NCBI RefSeq assembly: GCF_019090165.1
Contig: NZ_JAHRIB010000191.1
Span: 1 to 64,000, forward strand
Reading direction: 5' to 3'
Origin: Streptomyces sp. BV286
GTDB lineage: Bacteria > Actinomycetota > Actinomycetes > Streptomycetales > Streptomycetaceae
Length of the DNA stretch: 64,000 nucleotides
A model generated the notes under the pieces. It was given only the letters and a program-made list of their open reading frames with translations, was not told the DNA's origin and searched no databases. A program made the position numbers and the translations under genes. Shown one piece after another: positions 43,001-50,565 of this stretch; positions within the stretch are counted from its first letter, which is position 1; each line of letters begins with the position of its first letter.

Positions 43001-44024
43001 TATCGGCGAGGGCAGTTCGAACCACAAACTCGTCCTCTACTCACGCGTGGCGCTGGCCGGTGGCGTGATGGCGCTGGCCTGCTGGGGCTGGTGGCGGCGG
43101 CGCGACCACAAGTACCGCGAGAGGTCGCTGCTCGTCCTCACCTTCGTCCCGTTCCTCGGCTTCGGCATGCAGTCGTACGGCGGCGAGATGGCGCTGCGCG
43201 TCTTCATGTTCGCTCTGCCGGGCGCGGCCCTGCTCGCCGGGCTCGCGCTCTTCCCGCGGACCGGTGTCACCGCCAAGGAGCGGGACAAGGACCGGGTGAG
43301 CCTCGCACCGCTCGCCGCCCTGATGGCGGGCCTCGTCCTGATGGGCGGCTTCCTGGTGGCCCGCTGGGGCAACGAGCCGTTCGAGCGGATCAGGCCGGGC
43401 GAGGTCGCCGCCATGGAGTACGTGTACGCCCACGACAGGCCGACCGCACGGCTGCTGTGGCTCAGCGACGACACGGTGAACAACGTGACGCCGTCGATGC
43501 CGTGGGGCGCACGCGACATGGAGAGGGTGGAGTACGTGCCGACGCTCGCGCCCGCCGATCCCGTGCTGGTGTCGAGCCTGGTCAAGGCGCTCAAGGACGC
43601 GGGCCCGAACTCGTACCTGATGGTCAACCGCAGCCAGGTGACCTATCTGCAGCTGGACGTCGGCTATTCCAGGACGTGGGAGCAGCGGCTCGTCCGCAAC
43701 CTCGACGCCCGGCAGGAGCTCCGCAAGGTCTTCGTCAACGACGACGTGACCATGTACTCCCTCCGGGAACAGCCCGACGGCAAGGTCGCGAAGGCCGATC
43801 CCGGGCCGGTCGGGCCCCAGGTGACCTGGACACCGTGGTCGGTCGTCGGCGGGCTCGCGGCGATCGCCCTGATCGTGCTGCTCACGGCACGCGAGGTGGT
43901 ACGGGTGGCCGTCCGGCCGGGTGTGCGGCAACTGCAGTGGCTGCAGAACAGTTTCTGGTTCTCCCTGCCCCTGCTGGCGGTCCTGCTGGCGTCCCTGGTG
44001 CAGAGATTCCTGACGATGGCCTGA
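40089..44024 (+). CDS. Fused polysaccharide flippase and GT-C-like membrane protein (1311 residues)
   Basis: From GTG 40089, three parts are visible. Residues about 36-447 form a MATE/Wzx-type flippase with some 12 membrane helices (ALMLNTGISAVLGLGYWLAA, GRFLAGDYTGSLFSLAVVYL). Residues 450-637 are a Pro/Glu/Arg-rich disordered linker. Residues about 640-1311 are a second multi-helix domain (LGVLLGCLLTAALVLYWVPV, IWIFVLSGWVGQDYFSPQGF, PAHQLTPFVMLGVLAVLVLV) with a soluble extracytoplasmic segment and a last helix near the C-terminus. The second half resembles GT-C or O-antigen polymerase type proteins, but this is inference. The reading frame is continuous, so the fusion is real unless the assembly is wrong. 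Confidence 0.88.
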   Translation: MSDTTTAEAGTPTPEAPERSGRRLRLPRLGTSSGGSPLFRNAYALMLNTGISAVLGLGYWLAAARYYSESAVGQGSAAIAAMKLLAGLTAVTLTGALARFIPVAGRGTGRLIFRTYAGSSVIVAVAAGAFLLTLGFWGPSYGFLRDPLVGAGFVLAVVAWSVLTLQDGVLTGLRSALWVPVGNTVFSAVKLVLLVLFAAAIPTMGVFVSWVAAIAVSVLPLGWLVFRRLVPRHVKATADDAEPPGTREIGRFLAGDYTGSLFSLAVVYLVPVIVAAQVSSADNAYFYITTTIGGTVNLLAINMGASLTVEGSHDPARLASNTRAALRRMARIMLPVAGVLFFGAPWILGVFGQGYADAATPLLRWFAVGAVLRVVMETYFAVLRAQSRTAGLAWLQGLLCALVLGLTLVLLPRMGLTGAGVAEICSLAVIVALAAPRLYRILRTAPPEDVPRGAAPDGDLADLGTRDVPAPKQAEPRKGRGPAWAQRLDTDTLALGVQLDFDHLERRPDVRPGPGTPPTGTPAVERPARPAAPRPDHRPTWALKAPLPLPPPRVEVGLPVEEREPGSETSLGPSEVEVDAPFGPSADASAEEPEGTREGGGPGRPGASGFVRETGTVRETGTVREEDGPGPAAPVSGWERLRPTRLGVLLGCLLTAALVLYWVPVSGLGERDLDRMGGLGLISVLPTPTLVGAGLLATVFASLLWLGRERKGLLLVTLLATVVSLHALPAVIETEPRFATAWQHLGFIDYIDRTGSAVPDLDARWSWPGFFAGAAFVARACGVDDLTEVIRWWPTAMQLLYLAPLFLLVRHMRANWRAKWTGIWIFVLSGWVGQDYFSPQGFTYLLYLVFVAILLVWFRAPRVLWTKVRPGELEVEPTDRRQRAVLLMVLIGLFTASVPAHQLTPFVMLGVLAVLVLVGRSELRGLPILFAVMVSVWIGFLAEPYWSGHFDELFGGVGGVGGNVSSSVSGRIGEGSSNHKLVLYSRVALAGGVMALACWGWWRRRDHKYRERSLLVLTFVPFLGFGMQSYGGEMALRVFMFALPGAALLAGLALFPRTGVTAKERDKDRVSLAPLAALMAGLVLMGGFLVARWGNEPFERIRPGEVAAMEYVYAHDRPTARLLWLSDDTVNNVTPSMPWGARDMERVEYVPTLAPADPVLVSSLVKALKDAGPNSYLMVNRSQVTYLQLDVGYSRTWEQRLVRNLDARQELRKVFVNDDVTMYSLREQPDGKVAKADPGPVGPQVTWTPWSVVGGLAAIALIVLLTAREVVRVAVRPGVRQLQWLQNSFWFSLPLLAVLLASLVQRFLTMA

Positions 44025-44047
44025 GCGGGGCGCCCCTGAGGTGGCGG

Positions 44048-44093
44048 CCCTGCGGGGCCGCCCCGCAGGGGCGCGGGGAACTGCGCGACCAGC
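44048..44093. terminator. Bidirectional hairpin and dispersed repeat between convergent genes
   Basis: CCCTGCGGGG (44048-44057) pairs perfectly with CCCCGCAGGG (44061-44070). It is followed by one GGGGCGCGGGGAAC repeat (44068-44081). It sits 23 bp after the flippase-fusion stop and would terminate transcripts from both sides. Confidence 0.7.
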
Positions 44094-44150
44094 CCCGACG
44101 AACCCGCACCCGAACCGACGCCCCACCTGCGGAGCACCCCGTGGCGAGCC

Positions 44151-45572
44151 CTAACGGCGAAGCCACGTCACCCCGTACGCGCCCATCTCGAACCGCTTCC
44201 CGTCCACCTTCGCGCTGATCTTCCGGTCGAGGGTGTTCACCACGAGAACAGCCTTGCCGTCGGCGAGAACCCGCACATCGGCCCGGTCCGCCCCGGCGAC
44301 GGAGACCTGCTCGTACTCCGTACCGGGCGGGAACTCCTCGCCGAACCGGGAGAGCAGGTCGAGCATCGGCAGGGGCTTCCCGCCGGAGGCCCGATCGGTC
44401 GGGGTCCACAGGCAGCCGGCGCAGGTGGCGCCCTTCTCCGTCTCGGGGTTCCAGTAGAAGGCGGAGGTCGTGCCACCGCGGGCCATGGCGATCAGGCCCG
44501 AGGCGTGTACGGCGACGCGGTGCGGCTCGGACCAGCCGTCGCGGATGTCGTCGCCGTCCGCGGGCTCCACGTAGTACTCGGCCCACCACAGGGGAAGGTC
44601 ACCGGTCCGCTCCCGGACCCAGCGGCTCACCGCCGTGAACTTGGCGGTCGCGCCGAACTCGTCCGGCAGCAGGTCGTCGTCCTTGGTGTAGCTGGACCCG
44701 TCGACGACGACGAAGTCCGCACCGGCCTTGTGCTTGTTCCAGTGGTCGAAGGCGTCGAGGACCCGCTGGTCCATCGTGCCCCAACTGCCCTTCAGCTCCG
44801 ACGAGGCGTTCTCCTGCTGACGTGGGTCGAGACTGTCCATCACCAGGTAGGGCCCGCCGACCGCGATGTCCTCGTCGACCTTCTTGAGCGCCTTGTAGAC
44901 GAGGTTGTAGAGCTCGGTGTAGCCCTCGTAGTCCCAGCGGGCCTCGGCGTCGTTCCAGAAACCCTTGAACTCGTTCCACACGATGAAGTGGCGTACGTCC
45001 GGGTAGCGCTTGGCGACGGTCGCGGCGAGCGCTGCGTAGTCCTTGTAGTGGGCGGGGTCCGGGGCCGTCTCCAGCGCCTCCTGGCTCCAGTCGGTTCTGT
45101 CGGAGCCTGACTCGCCGCCCTTCATCCAGTCCGGTGCGCAGCACAGCGTGACGACCGGAGTGCCGCCCGTCTCCCGGACGAAGTCGATCCGGCGGTCCAT
45201 GTCCTCGAAGTCGTAGCGCCCCTTGACCGGCTCGGGGTTGTCCGCGCCCCAGCCCATGATGTGCTGGATCTGCGGCGGGGGCCGCTCGCCGAGGTACCGC
45301 TCCACCCGCTTCGTGGCGGCCGCGCTGCCCTCGTCGGCGCTGAACTGGGTGTGGGTGAAGCCCCAGCCCACCGCAGGTTCCGCCGCCCCCGGGGGAACGG
45401 CGGGCGTGCCGTGGACCTTGTCGCCGTCGGGGGTCGTGCCCGCCTCGCTCCCCGCGTCCCCGGGCAGTGTGTGGATCAGGGTCAGGACGAGGGCCAGAGC
45501 GGCCACGCCCACGCCGAGCAGAGCGGTGAAGCGCCACCGCCGAGCATCCGAATTCCACCCATGACGTCCCAT
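44151..45572 (-). CDS. Membrane-anchored GH39-like glycoside hydrolase
   Basis: The 473-residue protein has an N-terminal signal anchor (RWRFTALLGVGVAALALVLT) and a TIM-barrel hydrolase. It shows VGWGFTHTQFSADEGS, VVTLCCAPDWM, HFIVWNEFKGFW with the likely acid/base Glu (NE motif), and LPLWWAEYYVEPADGDD with the probable nucleophile Glu. This pattern fits clan-A enzymes such as GH39 xylosidase-type proteins. It would cut or trim the exported glycan outside the cell. ATG 45572 is used; a TTG 9 bp upstream is possible. It is convergent with the polysaccharide genes. Confidence 0.85.
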   Translation of the reverse strand: MGRHGWNSDARRWRFTALLGVGVAALALVLTLIHTLPGDAGSEAGTTPDGDKVHGTPAVPPGAAEPAVGWGFTHTQFSADEGSAAATKRVERYLGERPPPQIQHIMGWGADNPEPVKGRYDFEDMDRRIDFVRETGGTPVVTLCCAPDWMKGGESGSDRTDWSQEALETAPDPAHYKDYAALAATVAKRYPDVRHFIVWNEFKGFWNDAEARWDYEGYTELYNLVYKALKKVDEDIAVGGPYLVMDSLDPRQQENASSELKGSWGTMDQRVLDAFDHWNKHKAGADFVVVDGSSYTKDDDLLPDEFGATAKFTAVSRWVRERTGDLPLWWAEYYVEPADGDDIRDGWSEPHRVAVHASGLIAMARGGTTSAFYWNPETEKGATCAGCLWTPTDRASGGKPLPMLDLLSRFGEEFPPGTEYEQVSVAGADRADVRVLADGKAVLVVNTLDRKISAKVDGKRFEMGAYGVTWLRR

Positions 45573-45738
45573 CAAGGGCAACAGTATCCGCGTGCGTCCA
45601 CGGGGGAACAGGTTCCGTACTCCACAGCCCTGTAACAGGACGGAGGGGATACACCGGGAGCTCGGGGCAGAGCCGGCACAGGGGGAAGCAACGCGGAAAC
45701 CGGATGCACGGGACGTCCGCGTGACGGATCATGGCGGC

Positions 45739-46833
45739 ATGTCTGCGAACCCACACGACGCTCTGCCGATCCGGCTCAACGTCGACGACAGCGACTCACC
45801 GTCGGACGTCGTCGACGCGCTGTTCCTCGGCCGCTTCGCGACGGGCGAGCAACCGCACTCGCACGCGGCGAACATCGACCGCGTACGGTCCGGAGTCTCT
45901 CTTCTCCCGCCGGACGCCCGCGTGTTGCGGACCGCCCGTGACGACGACCGCAGCGCGACCCTCGCGGAGGGCGACGGTTGGACGGTGCTGGTGTCGCGCT
46001 GGAACCGCGGCGCCGACGTGACGGTCACCGCGACCAGCGAGGAGCTCGCGGAGAAGGTCCTCGGCCAGGCCACGGACGGGGCGGCCGACGAGCCCGAACC
46101 GCAGCCGGAGAACGTGACCATGGGGTTCTGGTACGTGTCGCCGCGTCGCGGACCGCACCGCACGACCCGGCAGATCTCGGCGGGCACGTGGGAGGAGGTG
46201 CGCGCCAACTACACCGCGCCGGTCGCGGACGCCATGGACGGCCTGATGAAGACGACGCCCGAGGACATCGCGGGACGTCTGCTGCTGTTGCACGGTCCGC
46301 CGGGCACGGGCAAGACGTCGGCGCTCCGTACGCTGGCGCGCTCGTGGCGGGACTGGTGCCAGGTGGACTGCGTCCTGGACCCGGAGCGCCTGTTCTCCGA
46401 CGTCGGCTACCTGATGGACATCGCGATCGGCGAGGAGGACGGGGCAGGCAAGGGCCGTTGGCGACTGCTCCTCCTGGAGGACTGCGACGAGCTGATCCGC
46501 GGCGAGGCCAAGCACACGGCCGGGCAGGCCCTCTCGCGCCTGCTCAACCTCACGGACGGGCTGCTGGGCCAGGGGCGCAACGTCCTGGTGGGCGTCACGA
46601 CCAACGAGGACCTGGAGCGTCTGCACCCCGCGGTGGTCCGCCCGGGCCGCTGCCTCGCCCGCATCGAGGTCGGCCCGCTCACCCGCGGCGAGTCCGAGGC
46701 CTGGCTGGGCACGGAGGAGGGTCTGGGCCGCGACGGCGCGACCCTGGCCGAGCTGTACGCGCTGCGCAGGGGGACGACGCCGACGTCGGTGCCCGGGGCC
46801 CGGGAGGGCGCGGACGCGGGGCTGTACCTGTAA
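45739..46833 (+). CDS. AAA ATPase with DUF5925 N-terminal domain
   Basis: The 364-residue protein has an N-terminal domain (NVDDSDSPSDVVDALFLGRF, EGDGWTVLVSRWNRGADVTV) of the DUF5925 type. The AAA module has Walker A HGPPGTGKTSA with Lys192, Walker B LLLEDCDELI, a sensor region VLVGVTTNEDLERLHPAVVR and an arginine-finger-like RPGRC. ATG 45739 begins MSANPHDALPIRL, the natural domain start. Its partner is unknown. It stands alone between GH39 and a divergent GntR gene. Confidence 0.9.
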   Translation: MSANPHDALPIRLNVDDSDSPSDVVDALFLGRFATGEQPHSHAANIDRVRSGVSLLPPDARVLRTARDDDRSATLAEGDGWTVLVSRWNRGADVTVTATSEELAEKVLGQATDGAADEPEPQPENVTMGFWYVSPRRGPHRTTRQISAGTWEEVRANYTAPVADAMDGLMKTTPEDIAGRLLLLHGPPGTGKTSALRTLARSWRDWCQVDCVLDPERLFSDVGYLMDIAIGEEDGAGKGRWRLLLLEDCDELIRGEAKHTAGQALSRLLNLTDGLLGQGRNVLVGVTTNEDLERLHPAVVRPGRCLARIEVGPLTRGESEAWLGTEEGLGRDGATLAELYALRRGTTPTSVPGAREGADAGLYL

Positions 46834-46930
46834 CCACGGCGAGCCGAGCCGCTGCGAGGCCGGACCGGGCCACGGAAAGCCGAACCGCTCCCCTGGCCCC
46901 TGCTCCCCTGGCCCCCGTTCCTCTGTTCTC

Positions 46931-47305
46931 CTATTCCTCGTAGGCCGCCCGCAGGGCGTCGCGGACCGCGGCGAGCGCGGCGTCCTGGCCGAGGCCGAGG
47001 CGGTGGACCCGCCCGGCGTACGCCTGCGCGGCCGCCGCGGCCTCCCGCTCCGTGGCCGCGCCCACGGCGGCGACGAACGTGCCGTTGCGCCCCCGCGTCT
47101 CGATCACTCCGTCCGACTCCAGCGCCCTGTAGGCCTTGGCGACCGTGTTGGCCGCGAGGCCGAGCGACTCGGCGAGGCCCCGCACCGTGGGGAGCCGGTA
47201 CCCCACCGGCAGGGTCCCCGCCCGGGCCTGCCCGGAAATCTGGGCGCGTACCTGCTCGTAGGGCGCGACTCCCGCACCGTCATCGATGTCGATCTTCAAT
47301 GTCAC
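46931..47305 (-). CDS. GntR family regulator, YtrA subfamily
   Basis: The short regulator of about 124 residues has only a GntR winged helix (YEQVRAQISGQARAGTLPVG, RLPTVRGLAESLGLAANTVA, KAYRALESDGVIETRGRNGT) plus a small helical C-terminus, as in YtrA. GTG 47305 or GTG 47323 could be the start. YtrA regulators usually control ABC transporters, but none is adjacent. It is divergent from the acetyltransferase gene 71 bp away. Confidence 0.88.
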   Translation of the reverse strand: MTLKIDIDDGAGVAPYEQVRAQISGQARAGTLPVGYRLPTVRGLAESLGLAANTVAKAYRALESDGVIETRGRNGTFVAAVGAATEREAAAAAQAYAGRVHRLGLGQDAALAAVRDALRAAYEE

Positions 47306-47376
47306 CCGGTGATTGTCCCGCACCGGCCCGAAAATGAGAGGCGTCCCGCAGCACCCCGCGCGTAGCGTGCGATTCC

Positions 47377-48297
47377 ATGACTGTGATCGTCCGCGACTTC
47401 CGCCCCCGGGACGCCGAGAGCTTCTCCCGCGTCCGGCGGCTGGCGCTTCCCTTCATGCTCTCCACCCCGCAGTCCGTCGCCTACGACGTCACGCACGCCC
47501 ATCCCGACGCCCATGTCCGGCCGCTGGTCGCCGAGGAGGACGGCGAGGTCATCGGCACGGCCCAGACGGGCATCGCGTACGACAGTCCGCAGCCGGGCCA
47601 GGGCTATCTGAACGTGTACGTGCATCCGGAGCGCCGGGGCCGTGGCGCGGGCTCCCTGCTCGTGCGGACCGCCGAGGAGCGTCTCGCCGAGGTGTCCGCG
47701 ACGAAGCTCTTCGCCTGGGTCCTCGACGAGCCCGCGAACCGTGATTTCGCGGAGCGGCGCGGCTACCGCGCGAGCCGCTCCGCGCACTTCCTCCGTCTCG
47801 ACCTGGCGAACGGCTCCCTGCCACCGCGTCGGCCCACACCCGCGGATGTCGAACTGCGCACGGCCGCGGACTTCGCCGACGACCCGCGTCCCCTCTTCGA
47901 GCTGGACGCGCAGACGCTCCTGGACGAACCGAGCGACATCGCCCACGAGTTCACCGACTACGAGGCATGGCTCAAGGAGACCTGGCACCACCCCCTCCTC
48001 AGCCATGAACTGACCTCCGTCGCGGTCGTCGACGGCCGCCCTGCCGCGTTCAGTGCCGCTCGCACCGACGGCGGCACCCGCTACGGCACCGTGATGACGG
48101 GCACGGCCCGCGCCCACCGCGGACGGGGCCTCGCCAAGCTGGCCAAGAACGACTCGCTGCACCGCGCCCGCGCCGTCGGCTTCACGGAGGCGTTCACGGG
48201 CAACGACTCGGGCAACGAGCCGATGCTGGCGATCAACAAGTGGTTCGGTTACGAGATCTGCGCCACGGAGGTGCACCATGTCCGTCAACTCGGCTGA
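47377..48297 (+). CDS. Tandem GNAT N-acetyltransferase
   Basis: The 306-residue protein has two GNAT domains. The first (residues about 1-140) has VIVRDFRPRDAESFSRV and LNVYVHPERRGRGAGSLLVR. The second (about 150-306) has VELRTAADFADDPRPLFELD and TGTARAHRGRGLAKLAKNDS. The RxxGxG/A acetyl-CoA loop appears in both. It is an unassigned N-acetyltransferase, similar in layout to mycothiol synthase-like proteins. Its 3' end overlaps the DUF402 gene by 20 bp. Confidence 0.88.
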   Translation: MTVIVRDFRPRDAESFSRVRRLALPFMLSTPQSVAYDVTHAHPDAHVRPLVAEEDGEVIGTAQTGIAYDSPQPGQGYLNVYVHPERRGRGAGSLLVRTAEERLAEVSATKLFAWVLDEPANRDFAERRGYRASRSAHFLRLDLANGSLPPRRPTPADVELRTAADFADDPRPLFELDAQTLLDEPSDIAHEFTDYEAWLKETWHHPLLSHELTSVAVVDGRPAAFSAARTDGGTRYGTVMTGTARAHRGRGLAKLAKNDSLHRARAVGFTEAFTGNDSGNEPMLAINKWFGYEICATEVHHVRQLG

Positions 48298-48796
48298 TCC
48301 GTCAGGCCGGTCCGGTGTCACAGAGGTCCTGGACGTCGTCCTGGTCAAGGCGGGCCGCACGAAGATCCGCTACCCGGCCGTCCTGCTCCACGACGACGGG
48401 ACACACGTCGTCGTCCGCGCCGCCTGGGCGGGCGAAGGCGTCCGCGACTTCGGCTTCGTACGCTTCGAGCCGGGCGACGTCTTCACCGAGCACTACTGGC
48501 GCGACCGCTGGTACGCGGTGAAGGAGGTCCGCAACGCCGAGGGCGCGGTGAAGGGCTGGTACTGCGACATCACCCGCCCGGCCACCGTCTCCGAGGGTGA
48601 AGTGGTCTGCGAGGACCTCGACCTGGACCTGTGGCGCTCCGCCGACGGCAGGACCGTACTGCGCCTGGACGAGGACGAGTTCGCGGCGAGCGGTCTGGAG
48701 ACCACCGACCCGCGGGCCGCTTCCGCCGCCCGGTCCGCCCTGGACGAGCTCGAACTCGTGGCCCGTGAAGGCGGTTTCGAGTCGCTGCTGGCCTGA
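48278..48796 (+). CDS. DUF402 domain protein
   Basis: The 172-residue protein carries the DUF402 core: FVRFEPGDVFTEHYWRDRWY, GAVKGWYCDITRPATVSEGE and CEDLDLDLWRSADGRTVLRL. In studied relatives this fold is a nucleoside diphosphate phosphatase/RNase-type enzyme; activity here is not shown. It begins inside the preceding acetyltransferase gene (20-bp overlap), so the two are co-translated. Confidence 0.88.
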   Translation: MSVNSADPSGRSGVTEVLDVVLVKAGRTKIRYPAVLLHDDGTHVVVRAAWAGEGVRDFGFVRFEPGDVFTEHYWRDRWYAVKEVRNAEGAVKGWYCDITRPATVSEGEVVCEDLDLDLWRSADGRTVLRLDEDEFAASGLETTDPRAASAARSALDELELVAREGGFESLLA

Positions 48797-48872
48797 CCGC
48801 GGGGCGCGCCCCTGCTTCTCCCCTTCCGCCCTCTCCTTCCGCCCTCCCGCCCGCCCCCGTTGGCGCCGCTTC

Positions 48873-49487
48873 TCACGGCACGGCGATCAGTGCGTAGCGC
48901 TCGTCCTCGACCTCCCTGCCCCACAGCAGGGGGTCGTCCGACAGCCGCTCCACCCGCACGTCCGCCGCGAGGGGCGCCAGCAGGGCGGCCAGGGTGTCGG
49001 CGGACATGCCGACCGGGCTCACCGTCCCCCAGAGGCCCTCTATGAGAACGAGTCGTCCACCGGGGCGCAGCAACCCGCGCCAGTGCCGCAGGACACGGCC
49101 GGGATCGGACAGCGTCCACAGCACGTGCCGGACGAGGACGACGTCGAACCGCTGCTCCCCGACGGGCGGGGCGGCCGCGTCACCGACCAGGAACGCGGCG
49201 TCCCGCCCGGCCAGTTTGGCGCGCGCCCGCTCGACCATGCGCGGCGAGAGGTCGACCCCCGTGACCCGGTGCCGCGCCTCGGACGCAAGGAGTGACAGGC
49301 TGCCGGTGCCGCACCCCAGATCGAGCACGTCGGCCGGGCCGCGCGGCAGCCAGCCGCGCAGCCTGGCCGCCCATGCCTCACGCACGACGGGATCGCGCAG
49401 TCCGTGGTCCGGCTCGTCGTCGAAACCGGCGGACTCGGCGTCCCAGTCGACTCCGGGCCTCTGCGCACCTGTGCTGTCACTCGTCAT
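48873..49487 (-). CDS. Class I SAM-dependent methyltransferase
   Basis: This small methyltransferase has 204 residues from ATG 49487. It has motif I VLDLGCGTGSLSLLASEA, the acidic loop TGVDLSPRMVERAR and motif IV FDVVLVRHVLWTL, then LLRPGGRLVLIEG. It is the UbiE/methyltransf_11 type. The substrate is unknown. The upstream region carries a copy of the TGACA-type direct repeat (49497). Confidence 0.9.
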   Translation of the reverse strand: MTSDSTGAQRPGVDWDAESAGFDDEPDHGLRDPVVREAWAARLRGWLPRGPADVLDLGCGTGSLSLLASEARHRVTGVDLSPRMVERARAKLAGRDAAFLVGDAAAPPVGEQRFDVVLVRHVLWTLSDPGRVLRHWRGLLRPGGRLVLIEGLWGTVSPVGMSADTLAALLAPLAADVRVERLSDDPLLWGREVEDERYALIAVP

Positions 49488-49496
49488 GTGCCCACA

Positions 49497-49618
49497 GTGA
49501 CACCCGCCACTGACAACGGGTCCGACGGCCGGTTCGGGCCCCGTGTCCCTCCCCGACCGACAGGATGTCCGGCATGCGGACTCACAGGTGAAACGTGACA
49601 GTCGCCACTGACAAGCGG
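49497..49618. repeat. Direct repeat of a GTGACA(N2)CGCCACTGACAA motif, candidate operator pair
   Basis: Copies at 49497-49516 (GTGACACCCGCCACTGACAA) and 49595-49614 (GTGACAGTCGCCACTGACAA) differ at two bases and are 98 bp apart. The second is also an imperfect palindrome (TGACAGT-CGCC-ACTGACA, 6 of 7). They lie between the methyltransferase start and the 44-residue small gene, so they could be operators or promoters for both. Confidence 0.5.
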
Positions 49619-49694
49619 CCACCGATGAGTCACTCTCCCGGAAATGGTCTACCTCCGTGAAAACGCGGAACCCGGTAGTCGCAAGGAGGCCCCC

Positions 49695-49829
49695 ATGCGC
49701 CGCGTCACCGTGCAGAAGCCCCTGAAGAAGTCCGAGTCCCGTCGTGTGCGGGAGGAGGCAGAGCAGCGCCCCGCCGAGCGCCCGGAGGTCCGGAAGGACA
49801 TCCACCGCACCTGGTGGCCGGACGGCTGA
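49695..49829 (+). CDS. Small basic protein (44 residues)
   Basis: ATG 49695 follows AAGGAGG with ideal spacing, one of the best ribosome-binding sites in the window. The product, from MRRVTVQKPLKKSESRRVRE to HRTWWPDG, is highly charged and probably disordered with a Trp-Trp end. No family is recognised. The upstream TGACA-type repeat could be its promoter or operator. Confidence 0.6.
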   Translation: MRRVTVQKPLKKSESRRVREEAEQRPAERPEVRKDIHRTWWPDG

Positions 49830-49923
49830 GCAAGCCGGTGCGCAGCCGTCGGTGCCGGCCGTCGCGCAGCGCCGGGCAGGCCTGAACGGCGCCGGGCAGC
49901 GGTGGCGACCGTTCCGGTGGTCG

Positions 49924-50397
49924 TCAGGGTGCGAGCCGCTTGCGGTAGTGCAGCCGGTCGTAGGGGCCTTCCGTCCGGCGTTCCACGAGTTCGTACCCGT
50001 ACTTCTGGTAGATCCGCTGGTTCTCCCACATCATCGCGTTCGTGTGGAGCCGGACCTCGGGCAGGTCCAGCGCCCGCGCACGCGTCTCCACGAAGGTCAG
50101 GAGCCGCCGCCCCACGCCCCGTCCGTGGGCGTCCGGGTGGACGGCGACGCTGTCGAGGAACAGATGGGCTTCGGGCGCGCGGATCACGCGGATCACCACG
50201 AGCCCGGTCACGGGCCGCCCCGTGACGAACACCCGCCCCTGGCCGATGTCGGCCGCGTGGTCCGCCCGCATGGGCTGCGGGACGACTCCGATGCGCTCGA
50301 TGTAGTGGTGATACGCCGCATCGGTCACGGCTTTCACCGCCGCCGCGTCGGCGGCGACGGCGGGGCGGATCTCCAGGTCTTCCGAGCTGTCTGTCAT
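49924..50397 (-). CDS. GNAT family N-acetyltransferase
   Basis: The 157-residue protein has a single GNAT domain: LEIRPAVAADAAAVKAVTDA, LVVIRVIRAPEAHLFLDSVA, VHPDAHGRGVGRRLLTFVET with the acetyl-CoA loop, and MMWENQRIYQKYGYELVERR at the end. The last segment is typical of the tabtoxin/puromycin-type and protein N-acetyltransferase class. The substrate is not readable. Confidence 0.92.
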   Translation of the reverse strand: MTDSSEDLEIRPAVAADAAAVKAVTDAAYHHYIERIGVVPQPMRADHAADIGQGRVFVTGRPVTGLVVIRVIRAPEAHLFLDSVAVHPDAHGRGVGRRLLTFVETRARALDLPEVRLHTNAMMWENQRIYQKYGYELVERRTEGPYDRLHYRKRLAP

Positions 50398-50565
50398 GGC
50401 CGGAACGGTACCTACCTGAGCGCAGGCTCAGCACTCCCTTAACGGCACCATAAGGATCGCCACCACCCGCTCCCAGCAGGGGATTTCCCGGTTTCGAGGG
50501 GCTAGCTTGCTGATCGCCCCCAGGCATCACAGGCACCCCCCAGATCCGTTTCGAGGAGTTCCCCC

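Noticed and set aside
40026..43025. Long - strand open frame (999 residues) opposite the flippase fusion
   Set aside because: It is the GC-rich shadow of the real + strand gene: composition is dominated by R, G, H, D and E with no domain, and no ribosome-binding site.
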